Counted from the stretch's first letter, positions 43,005-55,544 are shown. The stretch: DNA of 64,000 bases from Leptodactylus fallax (GCA_947044405.1 CAMRHE010000205.1:1612001-1676000); one strand, 5' to 3'. The notes: generated from the sequence alone by a model not told the origin. A program made the numbers and translations.

Positions 43005-44055
43005 TTGTTTATATAGCACCATTAATCCCATGGTGCTTTACATTAGAGGGTGGTGCCTGTTTGGGTCTCTGCACCACCCTCTGCCAGCATGCTGCAGCGC
43101 AGGAGGCGTGTTCAGTTTGATTCCTTGTTTAAGATTCTTGTTGCTCTGTCTGAACACTGTCCTAGACAATGTAATTGAATTTCAGCCACACCCGTCTCCT
43201 GCACCTTTGTTTCTCTCTGCTCCTCAAATAGTTAATCTCAGCCTTGCCTGTATGATTGACAGCCTATCGTCCTATCAAGTCTGGGGCAGGTTCTTCCTTC
43301 CTATTTATTCTTTGCTCACATTCACATTGGCGCTTGCTATTGCTTCTTGCGTACTGGCCTTTACTCCTTGCTATTTTGTTACCTGTATTCTTATTCCTAT
43401 TCCTGACCTCTGGCTTTGACTTTTGATTGGATTTTGATTCTGTACTGTATTGCTCATCTGTTACTGACCCCTTGGCTAGCTGACCTCCCTTTTTGTTGTT
43501 CGTCCTGTCTCTCATCCATTGAAATAAATGAAAGGGAGATTTCAGGCAGAATTTGGAGCTGATTTTGAGGTGGAATCCGCCTCAAATTCAGCTCCAAATT
43601 CAGCCGTGTGAACATACTATAAACTTATATTACAAGGTATAGTAGCAGGAGAGGTGAATTTTATAGTGTTCTTCCACATCTGCAGTGTGCATTATGGTGT
43701 TCTGTGGAAGCTGCAGCTTATAAGGGCGTATTATAAGGTTGCACAACAGCAGAGGTGTATATTATACTATCGTATAGCAGGTGCGGTGTGTATTATGAAG
43801 TTGCACAGCAACTGACCAGACCAAGAAGCCAGGAAAGTCCACAGACCACCCTCACCACACTTATGGCTTATTTGACTTCTTTCATCTCCTTTCTGATTTC
43901 TTATGATGACTGCAGTCTGTTCAATGTAAATTTATTATTCTTGCCCTCTGGTGCACTGGAGTAAGACACATAAAGAAGATTTATACACAGTTTTCCACTG
44001 TCAGAAAGGAGAAATCAAACATTTTAATAGGTAAAGTAGCAGTTGGCCAGCAGCA
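43005..44055. other. No gene; MITE hairpin and degenerate repeats
   Basis: A tight hairpin at 43549-43602 (gaatttggagctgattttga / tcaaattcagctccaaattc) belongs to the MITE family seen at 10094-10532. 43640-43800 is a degenerate repeat around gcagaggtgtatattata. No coding gene. Confidence 0.6.
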
Positions 44056-44057
44056 TA

Positions 44058-45623
44058 CAGTGGGGAAAAAAGTATTTAGTCAGCCAGCAATTGTGCAAGT
44101 TCTCCCACTTAAAAAGATGAGAGAGGCCTGTAATTGTCATCATAGGTAGACCTCAACTATGAGAGACAAAATGAGAAAACATATCTAGAAAATCACATTG
44201 TCTGATTTTTTAAGAATTTATTTGCAAATTATGGTGGAAAATAAGTATTTGGTCACCTGCAAGTAAGATTTCTTGCTCTCACAGACCTGTAACTTCTTCT
44301 GTAAGAGGCTCCTCTGTCCTCCACTCATTACCTGTAGTAATGGCACATGTTTGAAATTGTTATCAGTATAAAAGACACCTGTCCACAACCTCAAACAGTC
44401 ACACTCCAAACTCCGCTATGGTGAAGACCAACATGCTGTGGAAGGACACCAGAAACAAATTTGTAAACCTGCACCAGGCTGGGAAGACTGAATCTGCAAT
44501 AGGCAAGCAGCTTGGTGTGAAGAAATCAACTGTGGGACCAATAATTAGAAAATGGAAGATATACAAGACCACTGATAATCCCCCTCGATCAGGGGCTCCA
44601 CGCAAGATCTCACCCCGTGGGGTCAAAATGATCACAAGAACGGTGAGCAAAAATCCCAGAACCACACGGGGGGACCTAGTGACTGACCTGCAGAAAGCTG
44701 GGACTAATGTAACAAAGGCTACCGTCAGTAACGCACTACGCCGCCAGGGACTCAGATCCTGCAGTTCCAGACGTGTCCCCCTGCTTAAGCCAGTACATAT
44801 CCGGGCCCGGGAGAATGTCATATGGTCAGATGAAACCAAAGTAGAACTGTTTGGTAGAAACACAACTCGTCGTGTTTGGAGGAGAGTGAATACTGAGTTG
44901 CATCCAAAGAACACCATACCTACTGTGAAGCATGGGGGTGACAACATCATGATTTGGGGCTGTTTCTCTGCAAAGGGACCAGGACGACTGATCCGTGTAC
45001 ATGAAAGAATGAATGGGGCCATGTATCGTGAGATTTTGAGTGCAAACCTCCTTCCATCAACAAGGGCATTGAAGACGAAACGTGGCTGGGTCTTTCAGCA
45101 TGACAGTGATCCCAAGCACACCACCAGGGCAACGAAGGAGTGGCTTCGTAAGAAGCATTTCAAGGTCCTGGAGTGGCCTAGCTAGTCTCCAGATCTCAAC
45201 CCCATAGAAAACCTTTGGAGGGAGTTGAAAGTCTGTGTTGCCCAGCGACAGCCCCAAAACATCACTGCTCTAGAGGAGATCTGCATGGAGGAATGGGCCA
45301 ACATACCAGCAACAGTGTGTGTCAACCTTGTGAAGATTTACAGAAAACGTTTGACCTCTGTCATTGCCAACAAAGGATATATAACATTATACAAATATAA
45401 GTATTGAGATGAACTTTTGTTATTGACCAAATACTTATTTCCCACCATAATTTGCAAATAAATTGTTTAAAAATCAGACAATGTGATTTTCTTGATTTGT
45501 TTTCTCATTTTGTCTCTCATAGTTGAGGTCTACCTATGATGTCAATTACAGGCCGGCCTCATCTTTTTAAGTGGGAGAACTTGCACAATTGGTGGCTGAC
45601 TAAATACTTTTTTTTCCCCACTG
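44058..45623 (+). mobile_element. Tc1-like element with ~200-bp inverted repeats
   Basis: 1566 bp flanked by TA. Ends CAGTGGGGAAAAAAGTATTT and the mirrored right tip. The inverted repeats run about 200 bp, to around gaaaatcacattgtctga, so it is of the IR/DR type. The transposase gene is on the plus strand. Confidence 0.93.
44418..45407 (+). pseudogene. Tc1-like transposase with one nonsense codon and an in-frame deletion
   Basis: Start [15 protein letters not shown]; paired-like helix-turn-helix domain, then first Asp in VIWSDETK (residue 138), second Asp in [10 protein letters not shown], Glu in [15 protein letters not shown] at 45183-45185 falls where the family has Gln before SPDLNP, consistent with a C-to-T change. 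The rest stays open in the same frame to 45407. A piece usually present between VHIRAR and ENVIW is missing in frame. It is a defective but young-looking copy. Confidence 0.9.
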
Positions 45624-45625
45624 TA

Positions 45626-46595
45626 TAGTCAGGGAGGGATTCTGTGTGGAGACTGTGGCACGATTACTATGTGGGGGCACTGGCAGAGGATGGGAATGAT
45701 GGCAAGCCATGTTGTGAACAAGTCTTCCTGGCAAATTTTTGCCCATATAGAGAAGGAAAGGGAATATAAATGCTACTAAAATGTATAGATGGGATCTGGC
45801 TAACATTTGTGAGAAGTTGCACAGGGAGGGCCAAAATGAGCTTTTGCACCAGGTCCCATGAGTCTTTAGTAACATCCCTATTATACGGGAGGATCTATTC
45901 AAACAGTGCACTTGTTGGATGTACATCAGATATAGCAGACATGGAGATGCAATCACACAGTCATAGTAATGTATATGGTTGAGAAAAGACCCATCAAGCA
46001 TAACTAGGAAATAGGAAAGAACTTGACAGAACGGAATAGTTGTGGGAAGCAAAAATTCTATACAATTACATAAACTTCAATATTATCAGTATAAAACTTA
46101 GAACTTACAACTTATAATGAAGACTGAAAGGCGCAGGTATCCTTTTTGGCAATTGACAAGGGTTATGCTTGTCCCTTTTACTTTATTATGTTAATGATAT
46201 GTATATGTGGCACTGCCATATCATACCATATTTTTATAAATTGTGGTATAAATGAGACAATGTCCCATTGAAGGTCATGGCTCTTTTTCTTTACAGCAAT
46301 GTGACAAGTGAGGAGAAAAGTCAAATTTTCCTGCTGAATTGTTACATGTCAGCATTAGCAACTTTTTTGCTGCCATGTATACCAAAAACTGTCGTAAAAT
46401 GTTTTACAAATGTTGGCAAATGTATTTGCATCCTTTAATCCTAGAAACAAAAAGCTGAAGACCCTTTTGACACAGAAAAAATTATTTGTCCATGCGTTGG
46501 TTCCCGTCACTAAAAATTTAGAAATCTTCATGATTTGTAGTCTGCAATAGTTTTTTTATAAAGACCTATTACACAAATGTTTACTCCAAAATAAT
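45626..46595. other. No gene recognised
   Basis: AT-rich intron sequence of the RNF213-like gene. Short frames only; no repeat ends recognised. Confidence 0.5.
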
Positions 46596-46597
46596 CC

Positions 46598-47243
46598 ACC
46601 GACATGCCCAGTATTAGAAACAATATGTAGAGATGGGCGAATCTCTCAAGATTTGCGTTGGGTGGCTCAAGTCCAAAATTTATTTTGTGTCGAACAAGTT
46701 TGATACAAACCACACCTTTAATTGGCTTAAAAACATAGTGTAGAACACTCTTACGGCTCCTAGGAACCTATCTATCCACTTTCTAACTCTGAAATACATA
46801 CACAGTCGAAGTTACGTCAATGTGAAAATGACATTTTTATACTCCGGGGTCTCTTCAGACTCCAGAGTATAATAGATGGAAGCCCAGGGGAGGTGTAAAA
46901 AAAAACAAAAACATTCATATTCGCCTTTCCTTACCTCTTTTGGGCCTTCACCTACCCTGATCCTCTACCTCTTATACTTTGGGATCTGAATAGACCCTAT
47001 TGTTTTGTAAAAAAAAACAATTTGGATTATTTGGGTTGAACCTGGCTTGGTACAATTTGGTTTGCCCATCTCTAATACTATGCAAGAAGTCTTGCTGGCA
47101 AGGAGGTATCCCATGAATATGGTATCTTGTCTCTCCATCAGTCGGGCAACTTTTGATGGACTGATGGAGAGACGAGACACTGATCAGTATTGTTGGGACG
47201 ATAAAACTTCTTGCATACCATTTCTAGTACTGGGCATGTAGAC
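46598..47243. repeat. Palindromic MITE, interrupted
   Basis: acatgcccagtattagaaac at the left pairs with gtactgggcatgt at about 47229-47241, and tatgcaagaagt pairs with acttcttgcata. The centre has cttgtctctccatcagtc / gactgatggagagacgag. The left arm is split by the hAT MITE 46628-47074. Confidence 0.8.
46628..47074. mobile_element. hAT-type MITE inside a palindromic MITE
   Basis: 447 bp from TAGAGATGGGCGAATC to ggtttgcccatctcta. Flanks ACAATATG and ATACTATG match at 6 of 8 positions. It has an internal palindrome around actccggggtctcttcagac. Confidence 0.75.
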
Positions 47244-47475
47244 CTGGATTTTGTGATTTGGATATTGGTCATCAAGTGTTGTTGTTTGCCTATTTTTAGG
47301 GTTATATATTTATTGGTGTAAACTGTTTTTCGTATCAATAGCAGTTAAATTTTAAGCACTTTAAGAATTGCTGTGTTGAGCTTGTGGTGAGCTATAGAAC
47401 CACTATAGCTGCTGGAGTACTCTTTTGAACTGTTATATTTTGCATATGCCTAACTATTATTTACTTTCACTGCAG

Positions 47476-47634
47476 GGATCGGGATCTTGAAAATTATGTC
47501 GCAATACATTTTCATGTTATTATATCTAAGGATTTTGGAATTAAAGTTAATGAAGATGAAGTAATAGTTAGAGCTGAAAAGATGACAGGATATCAAAATT
47601 GGAAAAGTGCTGTTTGTGAAATGCACTATACAAA
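47476..47634 (+). CDS. rnf213: RNF213-like gene, exon (N-terminal conserved region, part 1)
   Basis: A 159-bp exon after a pyrimidine-rich acceptor (ttactttcactgcag) and before GTAAGA. Its first base completes the codon left open by the exon at 26421. It encodes LENYVAIHFHVIISKDFGIK, an acidic stretch, then WKSAVCEMHYTK. RNF213 proteins have this layout ('FHaIIS..F', then 'W...iCE.hYT+') just before the AAA core. RNF213 is a giant cytosolic E3 ligase with dynein-like AAA units, tied to lipid droplets and antimicrobial defence. The exon ends two bases into a codon, matching the next exon. Confidence 0.85.
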
Positions 47635-47879
47635 GTAAGATACATACATGGTTACATTTATGGTACTGATTTTGTGGGTTAATGTATCTGCCTTTTCTAG
47701 ATATAGTACCTATGGAATGTAGTGCCCCCCCCCCCATTTGAATGGAGCAGAGGTCATGAATGTACTCATCTGTCCTGTTCAACTCTGTGGGACTGCTGAG
47801 AAGGGCTGTAAGCCGCTACCTCCAGCAGTCCTGTAGAGCTGAATGTGGAGTCAGTAGACATACTGTATATGTTAAAGAA

Positions 47880-48220
47880 ACAATGGTACTGCACTCTCTT
47901 CATTGTTGTCTTCTCCAAGCCGTTTCTGTAAAAATCCGTTTCTTCAATTATGGAAATGATCCTCACGGAGCACCCATCGTGTCATCGCTTGTCGCCGCCC
48001 ATTAGTCTGTTGTGGTGACTCCCATCTTGGTCTTCTCTTCTACTTCCTCTGACGCACCACTGGACGACAACGACTGTGCATGACGGGCCACCACAACAGA
48101 CTAATGGGCGATGACACGATGGGTGCTCGCTGCCACAGAGGAACGCCCCGGAGGCTCTGTGAGGATCATTTCCATAATTGAAGAAATGGATTTTTAGAAA
48201 AACAGCTGGAAGAAGACAAC
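47880..48220. repeat. Foldback MITE
   Basis: tttcttcaattatggaaatg, then atcctcac (about 47938) pairs with ctgtgaggatcatttccata, then attgaagaaa (about 48158). The inner part cccatcgtgtcatcg and cccattagtctgttgtgg pairs with ccacaacagactaatgggcg and atgacacgatggg. The arms span about 130 bp. Confidence 0.85.
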
Positions 48221-48393
48221 AATGTAAGGTAGGAGAAGAATGGCCTTTTTAAAGGCCATTCCAACGTGTCATTAGCTTAAACGTGTTTTTTTTAATTATA
48301 GATTCCCTTTAAATTGCATATTCAGGTTAGTTACTGTCATTTGTGTTGATGACACAAATCGTTTAAATTAAATTTATTGTAACTCATTTAAAG

Positions 48394-48900
48394 TTAAAGG
48401 GGTATTCCCATGAATATAACCATATCTATATTTGTAGATAACTAAAAGTTAAACATTTCTGCAAATATAAGTAGTTAAAAATTCTGCAGAGTTTCAAAGA
48501 TTTCCTCTAACTATCTTAGTGGTGACAGTCTGTTGTCTTGATTGGTTGCCAATGGATACGACCACAAATGCACAAACTTTATATGGTCTGGGACTTTTCA
48601 AAAACCCAGCCATGATTTTCTTATAGTAGCTGGGTTATCAGGCAGGGACACTACATGTATCAGAAGATATCCAGACCACGATAAGGAAACCATTGCTGAT
48701 TTTCTGACCTTAGAAAGATCCTGCATTCATGGTCGTATCCATTGGCAACTGATCAAGACAACAAGACTGTGACCACAAGATATTTAGAGAAAATCTTTAA
48801 AACTCTGCAAAATGTTTAATTACTTATATTCGCAAAAATGTTTAAATTTTAATTATCTACAAATTTAAAAATGGTTATGTACGTGGGAATACCCCTTTAA
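48394..48900. mobile_element. T2-like MITE, long palindrome
   Basis: 507 bp flanked by TTAA (48394-48397, 48897-48900). TTAAAGGGGTATTCCCATGA is mirrored by gtgggaatacccctttaa, and the arms stay complementary almost to the centre (gttgccaatggatacgacca / tggtcgtatccattggcaac). The transcript would fold into a hairpin of about 230 bp. Confidence 0.92.
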
Positions 48901-51616
48901 GTTTAAAGTATACCTGCCATTTAATTTTACTTTTCTGGATAAGCTGCCATGTATGTGTACATGAGGAGTAACAACCTGGTCATTTTATGACTTATATTCT
49001 GCAGTTTTCAGCACTTTTACAGTACATGCTGTAGTATTCATTTCACTACTTGGAGTTCATCTCAAGTGATAGAGCAGAGATTTTTTTTTTTATAATATAT
49101 GGGCATGACAGTGTAAATCAAGCCTGCCTCACTTGATTTACATCTCCCATTGTTCGGGAAAGATATCTCATTTTAAATATATTGAAGGGGTATAATGGAG
49201 TCTATGAACTAACATAAACTCAACTTTATGAACTTTTAATAAATCAATAGTACAGGTTAATATAAGAAACGGAGAATAGAGACGGACTCTATTTACATAA
49301 ACAGAGTTAAGAAGGGAGGGGGGTAGCCTAGTAAGTGGGAAGGAAACATTTCTTTATTAAGATAGATTACAAAGTTTTTTATATTCACCGGTACTATTCA
49401 TTTGTGAAAAGTTTTTATAATTGGCGGTATGCTTTAAATGTTAAAGTCATAAATAGTCAAATATAGTCATGTTAGTTGAAGTCATGTTATAGTCATAAAT
49501 TGATTTCTTTAATAGTTGAATATTTCCCTTTTACAAAGAATTGGACTTAATAGTGCATAATAGAGCTGTAGCTACCTAAACTAACCAGATGATGAGAAAG
49601 AGAACTGTCTAGGAAAAATCTCTAGTTTAAAAATGCCCTTAAAAACAGATTAAAACTTCCAAGCTGTGGGAGATGTGATCATTCCAAAATGGAAATCCTT
49701 TAAAAAAAATGGTGAATGTTTTACCTTAGACCAAACATTTCAGAAAAGAACAAATAATGTGTAGGATCTATATTTACCCACAGATAACTAGCCTGACTGT
49801 TCAGTGCCACTGGAGAATGGCCATATGTACCTGAATACCTATTTTCTGTCTCCAGGGTGGCAACCTTTGCTTTATTTAGGGGTGGTGATGGAATGTGAGC
49901 ACAAAGAAAATGGGTGCTCTGGCAGGTGTTCCCACACACCATGTGCACCAAACAGCTAATTTGCATATGGAATAAAGGTTTAGTTTGTTTGCAGCCAAAT
50001 TGCACTTTGACAAAAAGGTGTGTGCAGTACTGTATATAAGTAACAGAACTACAACCGCATATAAGTTGTTTAGAAGTAATATTAGTGGCACAGCTTTAAT
50101 TTTTCAAGAGCCAATTGCTTACTATGTGCTTACAGAGTATGACATAACATGGTGAAGCAAAAAAAAAAGTTTTTTGTGTGTCTAAATTTGCAGCAGTGCA
50201 AAAACTTCTGAATACCTTTCCTAAATTTGCTTCACATAGAAACTGCATTTGACGTTAGGTGAAGCAATTCATAACCACTGGGTATTTATGTTTGGGAAAA
50301 GTCCGAGCTGCCCAAAGACTTCAGAAAAGACAGCGAATAGGATTCGAACCGTGTATGAGTGTAGTCCTAGAATGTCAGAGTGACTAGTGTCGAACTACAG
50401 GTACAAAAAACATGGCTACTGGGTATCTAGTAAAAACGTCCGCCATACAGGTAAAGAACACCTTTCATGTTCTTTTACATCAGCGGTATTATATAACTCT
50501 AGAAAGCTGACAGTACACTGAATTCAGCTCTAATGAAATTAATACTTAAAATGAGATTTTGCACTTTCACTCCTGCTATGCACCCTGGGTGCCAGAGATA
50601 TCGGTGCTATTAGTTTCAGCACCAATATCCCTCCACTGTCAGGAGGATGGAAGTTTTTTTTTTTTTTTTTTTTTTTTTAATAAACACAGTATTTTCAAAG
50701 ATAAATATATATTTATTGCAGTGCGGTTAGGATACATTTACAACAAAATTTATCATAGCGTACATCGAGTGACCACATTTACCCCAAAATATTGTATTTT
50801 TGCATTACCATTCATTGTTGCCAAAAACTGTTATATAAGCAGTGCAGTAAAATGATTGGAGAAAAGAGAAGGTACAGGGTAAAGGAGGAGGTTTAAACAT
50901 TCAAGCTACTGTCATGCCATCCACCACTGCAAGTTACAATAAGAATGTGGGTGGCAACACTAGTTCTTGTCGTAGAAGCACCTCCAGTAGCCGCAAGATT
51001 GTTGTAGTTAATGAGAATGAAGATTGAATTTTTGAATACTTAGCTCGCTCATCTCAGTCACAACAAGATATTACATCTAAAAGAAGTGATGCAGACCAGA
51101 AACGTTTCATGATATTTCAGCCATTTTATGTGGCTAAGAACTGGGCTTAGAGTGACAAAATGGCCTGCACTTGCACTGCCTCATCTGAAATGTTCTAACT
51201 TGTGAGAATTACGCATTGCACATGATGGACAGTCTGTGCATACAGCAGAGGACGGTGAATGATTACTGCATGTGTTATTTTTTAAATCCCCCACTGGAGG
51301 TTCATTAGGCAGCATGTGTTGCCTTCTGAAACCCTTTGAGGTGGTCACCAAATTAGTCAGCAGGGACAACTGCTCCATCAATCATGTCATCCCTTTATTA
51401 TCTTTCTGACAGGAAAAACACTCATGCCATAAGGGATGGAACAATACAATACAATACAATGTGGCGATGCAAAGAAAATGAAAACTTATTACCAAAAGTG
51501 TTTTTACTTTGTAAAAGTAGTAAAACTTAAAAAGAAATATATACAAATTTAGTATCAATGTAATGTATCGACTAATGTGTCAGGTTATTTAAGCCACATG
51601 GTGAATGGTGCAAAAC
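48901..51616. other. No gene recognised in this intron stretch
   Basis: AT-rich. 50455-50640 resembles a degraded relative of the palindromic element at 51617 (ctgaattcagctc, then ccagagatatcggtgctatt). A T tract lies at 50655-50679. No coding gene. Confidence 0.5.
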
Positions 51617-52126
51617 TTAGAGGACCTTTCACGTCCTCGTGTATATGCTGTTTTACAAACCGCTAAAAAGCCAACAGCGTGCTGAATTCAGCCCTCTGTC
51701 GGCTTTCCCGTTATGTGGCCTGGGGCTGGAGATATCGGGGGTCTAAATTTCACCGTTCACTGTCAGAAGGGCATTCCTGACAGTCTAGCTGGGCTGTGAG
51801 GAACACCCTCCCTGACTGTACTCGTCCATAGACTTGTTCTCGGGGGGCGTTCTTCACAGCTCAGCGTCATCACTGGGTTGTAAAGAATGGCCCCTCTGAC
51901 AGTACTCGGCTATGGATGAGTATTGTCAGGGGGGGTGTTCCTCACAACTAAGCTAGACTGTCAGGAACGCCCTTCTGACAGTGAACGGTGAAATTTAGAC
52001 CCCCGATATCTCCAGCCCCGGGGCATATAACGGGAAAGCCGACAGAGTGCTGAATTTAGCGCGCTGTTGGCTTTCTAGCAGTATGTAAAACCGCATATAC
52101 ATGAGGACGTGAAAGGTCCTCTTTAA
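51617..52126. mobile_element. TTAA MITE, near-perfect 510-bp palindrome
   Basis: ttagaggacctttcacgtcc pairs with ggacgtgaaaggtcctcttt and the arms match over about 230 bp, including gatatcgggggtctaaattt / aaatttagacccccgatatc. The right TTAA is at 52123-52126; the left one is TTAG. Confidence 0.9.
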
Positions 52127-52225
52127 TGTATAGAAAGGCAATAGCAAAAAAGCTTTTTTTTTATCATTCTCAGGAAGACTTAATAAAAGTTCATCAATTT
52201 ACTGTATATTTAAGGTATGAAGGTA

Positions 52226-53858
52226 CAGTGCCTTGCGAAAGTATTTGGCCCCCTTGAACTTTTCAACCTTTTGCCACATTTCAGGCTTCAAACATAAGGA
52301 TATAAAATTTAAATTTTTTGGTGAAGAATCAACAACAAGTGGGACACAATTGTGAAGTGGAACAAAATTTATTGGTTATTTTAAACTTTTGTAAAAAATA
52401 AAAAACTGAAAAGTTGGGTGTGCAGTATTATTCGGCCCCTTTACTTTCAGTGCAGCAAACTCACTCCAGAAGTTCAGTGAGGATCTCTGAATGATCCAAT
52501 GTTGTCCTAAATAACTGATGATGATAAATATAATCCACCTGTGTGTAATCAAGTCTCCGTATAAATGCACCTTCTCTGTGATAGTCTCAGGGTTCTGTTT
52601 AAAGCGCAGAGAGCATCATGAAGACCAAGGAACACACCAGGCAGGTCCGTGATACTGTTGTGGAGAAGTTTAAAGCTGGATTTGGATACAAAAAGATTTC
52701 CCAAACTTTAAAAATCCCAAGGAGCACTGTGCAAGCGATCATATTGAAATGGAAGGAGTATCAGACCACTGCAAATCTACCAAGACCCAGCCGTCCCTCT
52801 AAACTTTCATCTCAAACAAGGAGAAGACTGATCAGAGATGCAGCCAAGAGGCCCATGATCACTCTGGATGAACTGCAGAGATCTACAGCTGAGGTGGGAG
52901 AGTCTGTCCATAGGACAACAATCAGTCGTACACTGCACAAATCTGTCCTTTATGGAAGAGTGGCAAGAAGAAAGCCATTTCTCAAAGATATCCATAAAAA
53001 GTCTCATTTAAACTTTGCCACAAGCCACCTGGGAGACACACCAAACATGTGGAAGAAGGTGCTCTGGTCAGATGAAACCAAAATCGAACTTTTTGGCCAC
53101 AATGCAAAACGATATGTTTGGCGTAAAAGCAACACAGCTCATCACCCTGAACACACCATCCCCACTGTCAAACATGGTGGTGGCAGCATCATGGTTTGGG
53201 CCTGCTTTTCTTCAGCAGGGACAGGGAAGATGGTTAAAATTGATGGGAAGATGGATGGAGCCAAATACAGGACCATTCTGGAAGAAAACCTGTTGGAGTC
53301 TGCAAAAGACCTGAAACTGGGACGGAGATTTATCTTCCAACAAGACAATGATCCCAAACATAAAGCAAAATCTACAATGGAATAGTTCACAAATAAACAT
53401 ATCCAGGTGTTAGAATGGCCAAGTCAAAGTCCAGACCTGAATCCAATCGAGAATCTGTGGAAAGAGCTGAAAACTGCTGTTCACAAACGCTCTCCATCCA
53501 ACCTCACTGAGCTCGAGCTGTTTTCCAAGGAAGAATGGGCAAGAATTTCAGTCTCTCCATGTGCAAAACTGATAGAGACATACCCCAAGCGACTTGCAGC
53601 TGTAATCGCAGCAAAAGGTGGTGCTACAAAGTATTAACTTGAGGGGGCCGAATAATTTGGCATGCCCCACTTTTCAGTTTTTTATTTTTTACAAAAGTTT
53701 AAAATATCCAATAAATTTCGTTCCACTTCACGATCGTGTTCCACTTGTTGTTGATTCTTCACCAAAAAATTAAAATTTTATATCCTTATGTTTGAAGCCT
53801 GAAATGTGGCAAAAGGTTGAAAAGTTCAAGGGGGCCAAATACTTTCGCAAGGCACTGT
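52226..53858 (+). mobile_element. Tc1-like element with ~200-bp inverted repeats, second family
   Basis: 1633 bp flanked by TA. Ends CAGTGCCTTGCGAAAGTATT and its mirror (aatactttcgcaaggcactg). The repeats extend about 200 bp (ttgaacttttcaaccttttg; gaagaatcaacaacaagtgg). The transposase gene is on the plus strand. Confidence 0.93.
52618..53637 (+). pseudogene. Tc1-like transposase with a single nonsense codon
   Basis: 340 codons including the terminal stop, beginning MKTKEHTRQVRDTVV. N-terminal helix-turn-helix (GYKKISQTLKIPRSTVQAII), first Asp in VLWSDETK, second in FQQDNDPKH, Glu in [11 protein letters not shown] with the usual DD34E spacing. The only visible lesion is TAG at 53383-53385 where the family has Trp, as expected from TGG to TAG. 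The frame then stays open to AAKGGATKY. Confidence 0.92.
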
Positions 53859-53859
53859 A

Positions 53860-54242
53860 TATTTACCCCAAAATAGTGGAATTAAACACTAAAACTCGTT
53901 CCACAAAAAAACAAGCCCTCACAGAGTTATGTTGTCTGGAAAATAAAAAAAAAGTTATAGATCTTGGTATGTGACTACAGGAAAATGCAAAAAAATGTTT
54001 TGGTCATTAAGGTCTAAAATGGCCTAAATGGTTAAGATATTGTCTCCTTTTAAAATGGCAAAAAAACCCAAAAAACTGCACTATTTGAATTTGGCATATA
54101 AGATATCTTCATGGGCACGGATTTATCTGTTTCTGGGGATATCATCCTGAGACTTGCAACAGCAAAAATCATTCTCCTAGAAGAACCTGCAATTAATTAA
54201 AGAACATATATATTCAATTATTTATTTCATTTTTATTTTTAG
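53860..54242. other. Intron sequence before third RNF213-like exon
   Basis: Non-coding, with a pyrimidine-rich stretch (ttatttcatttttatttttag) just before the exon at 54243. Confidence 0.6.
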
Positions 54243-54436
54243 AGAGATCAAGGAAATTGGATTTTTATATGAAGGACAAACTCGTGTTTCTAAGGACAAT
54301 CTAAACAGAAAGATCCCATACAAGTATCTTGTTTTGAGTCATGGTAATGAGGAATATGAATACATTGACAATAAAACAAATAAAGGTTCATCCAAGATCA
54401 CCAACCGATGTCTTTATATTCCATCAAAATATACTG
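54243..54436 (+). CDS. rnf213: RNF213-like gene, exon (N-terminal conserved region, part 2)
   Basis: A 194-bp exon between tttttag and GTGAGA. Its first base completes the codon open from 47634, giving HYTK then EIKEIGFLYEGQTRVSKDN, then NRKIPYKYLVLSHGNEEYEY, then NRCLYIPSKY. This follows the RNF213 order '...hYT+dlg..g.LVEG...iS...LdK.IPYKYvi.....EyEfI......NRCLfi'. It ends one base into a codon. The next RNF213 exon, expected to begin with a tryptophan-containing DWH-like block, was not found before the window ends. Confidence is high for family, less for orthology, since amphibians can carry several RNF213-like genes. Confidence 0.88.
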
Positions 54437-54892
54437 GTGAGATTGTTATATTATAACATTAGTATCTCCATTATGTTTTTTTTTTAAAAGGGTTATCCAT
54501 TTTCTTTCAATTGAGTCAATTGGTAGGATAGGCCATCAATGAACAATTACTAAAATACCTTTTATTACTTAAATTGTGCAGTTCTTCTACATATTGCAGC
54601 GTTCACATGACCATCTCCCAGCTCTTTCTCTATTTCCACTGACCTATCATTTCAGCTACAACTGAAAATAGTGACATCAGCTCAGGAAGGGGGCAGCCAG
54701 AGTGACGGCAGGGCTTCAGGGCTTTTCCTTATGCTGGATTTTGTCTGCCACACTTCTCATTACTTGGAATTCAAGGCTACATTGGATAAAGCTGAGAGTG
54801 AACTTCATATTACCTAAAAAGCACATTCTAGTCAAATATTTTATCTACATTTATCATTTACCCAATATACACAACAGAATCCTTCAGGCAGG

Positions 54893-54893
<1 letters not shown>

Positions 54894-54923
<30 letters not shown>
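54894..54923. repeat. (TA)n microsatellite
   Basis: About 15 TA dinucleotides. Confidence 0.95.
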
Positions 54924-54927
<4 letters not shown>

Positions 54928-55544
54928 CTGTATCTAGTTTATCATCACTCACATATATCTTTTCTCTATATGTGGATCAAACACCAAAAGAGGCGAATAA
55001 ATAAAGCATATATGGGATAAATAACCAATATGTACTCTTAGAAAATAATCCCACACTTTTATAAAACACATGCATATTTATTAATATCCAATAAAGTAAC
55101 ATAAAAAACATAGTTACAAAAAATAATAATGGGGTAAGACCTGGAGAGTCATAAGTATATAGGTAGTACCTAAATGAAGGCCTGGCGACAGGTGGTCACA
55201 AATAGTTAAAAACAACATACAATGTAGCCCCTATCAAACACCTGGGTGTGAGAGGAAATATGCAGGGAATGCTACCCTGACCAAACACTATAAAACCACA
55301 GGTAGGAGAAAAAACAAGAGGGAGTACAGGTGACCAAGAGTGTAACAACGGTACAATACCAACTACGCCACGCAACGCCTGACGCATGCTTCGTCGGGCG
55401 TAGTTGATATGATGTCGCGGTTACACTCTGTGTCACCTATTTTTTACTATTTGTAAATAGTATTACCGATACTTACGACTGTCCAGGTCTTACCCCATTA
55501 CTATTTTTTTGTAACTATGTTTTTTATGTTATTTTTATTGGATA

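Noticed and set aside
44399..45022. A 207-codon open frame antisense to the Tc1 transposase
   Set aside because: It mirrors the real transposase in codon structure and has no domain; it is an antisense shadow.
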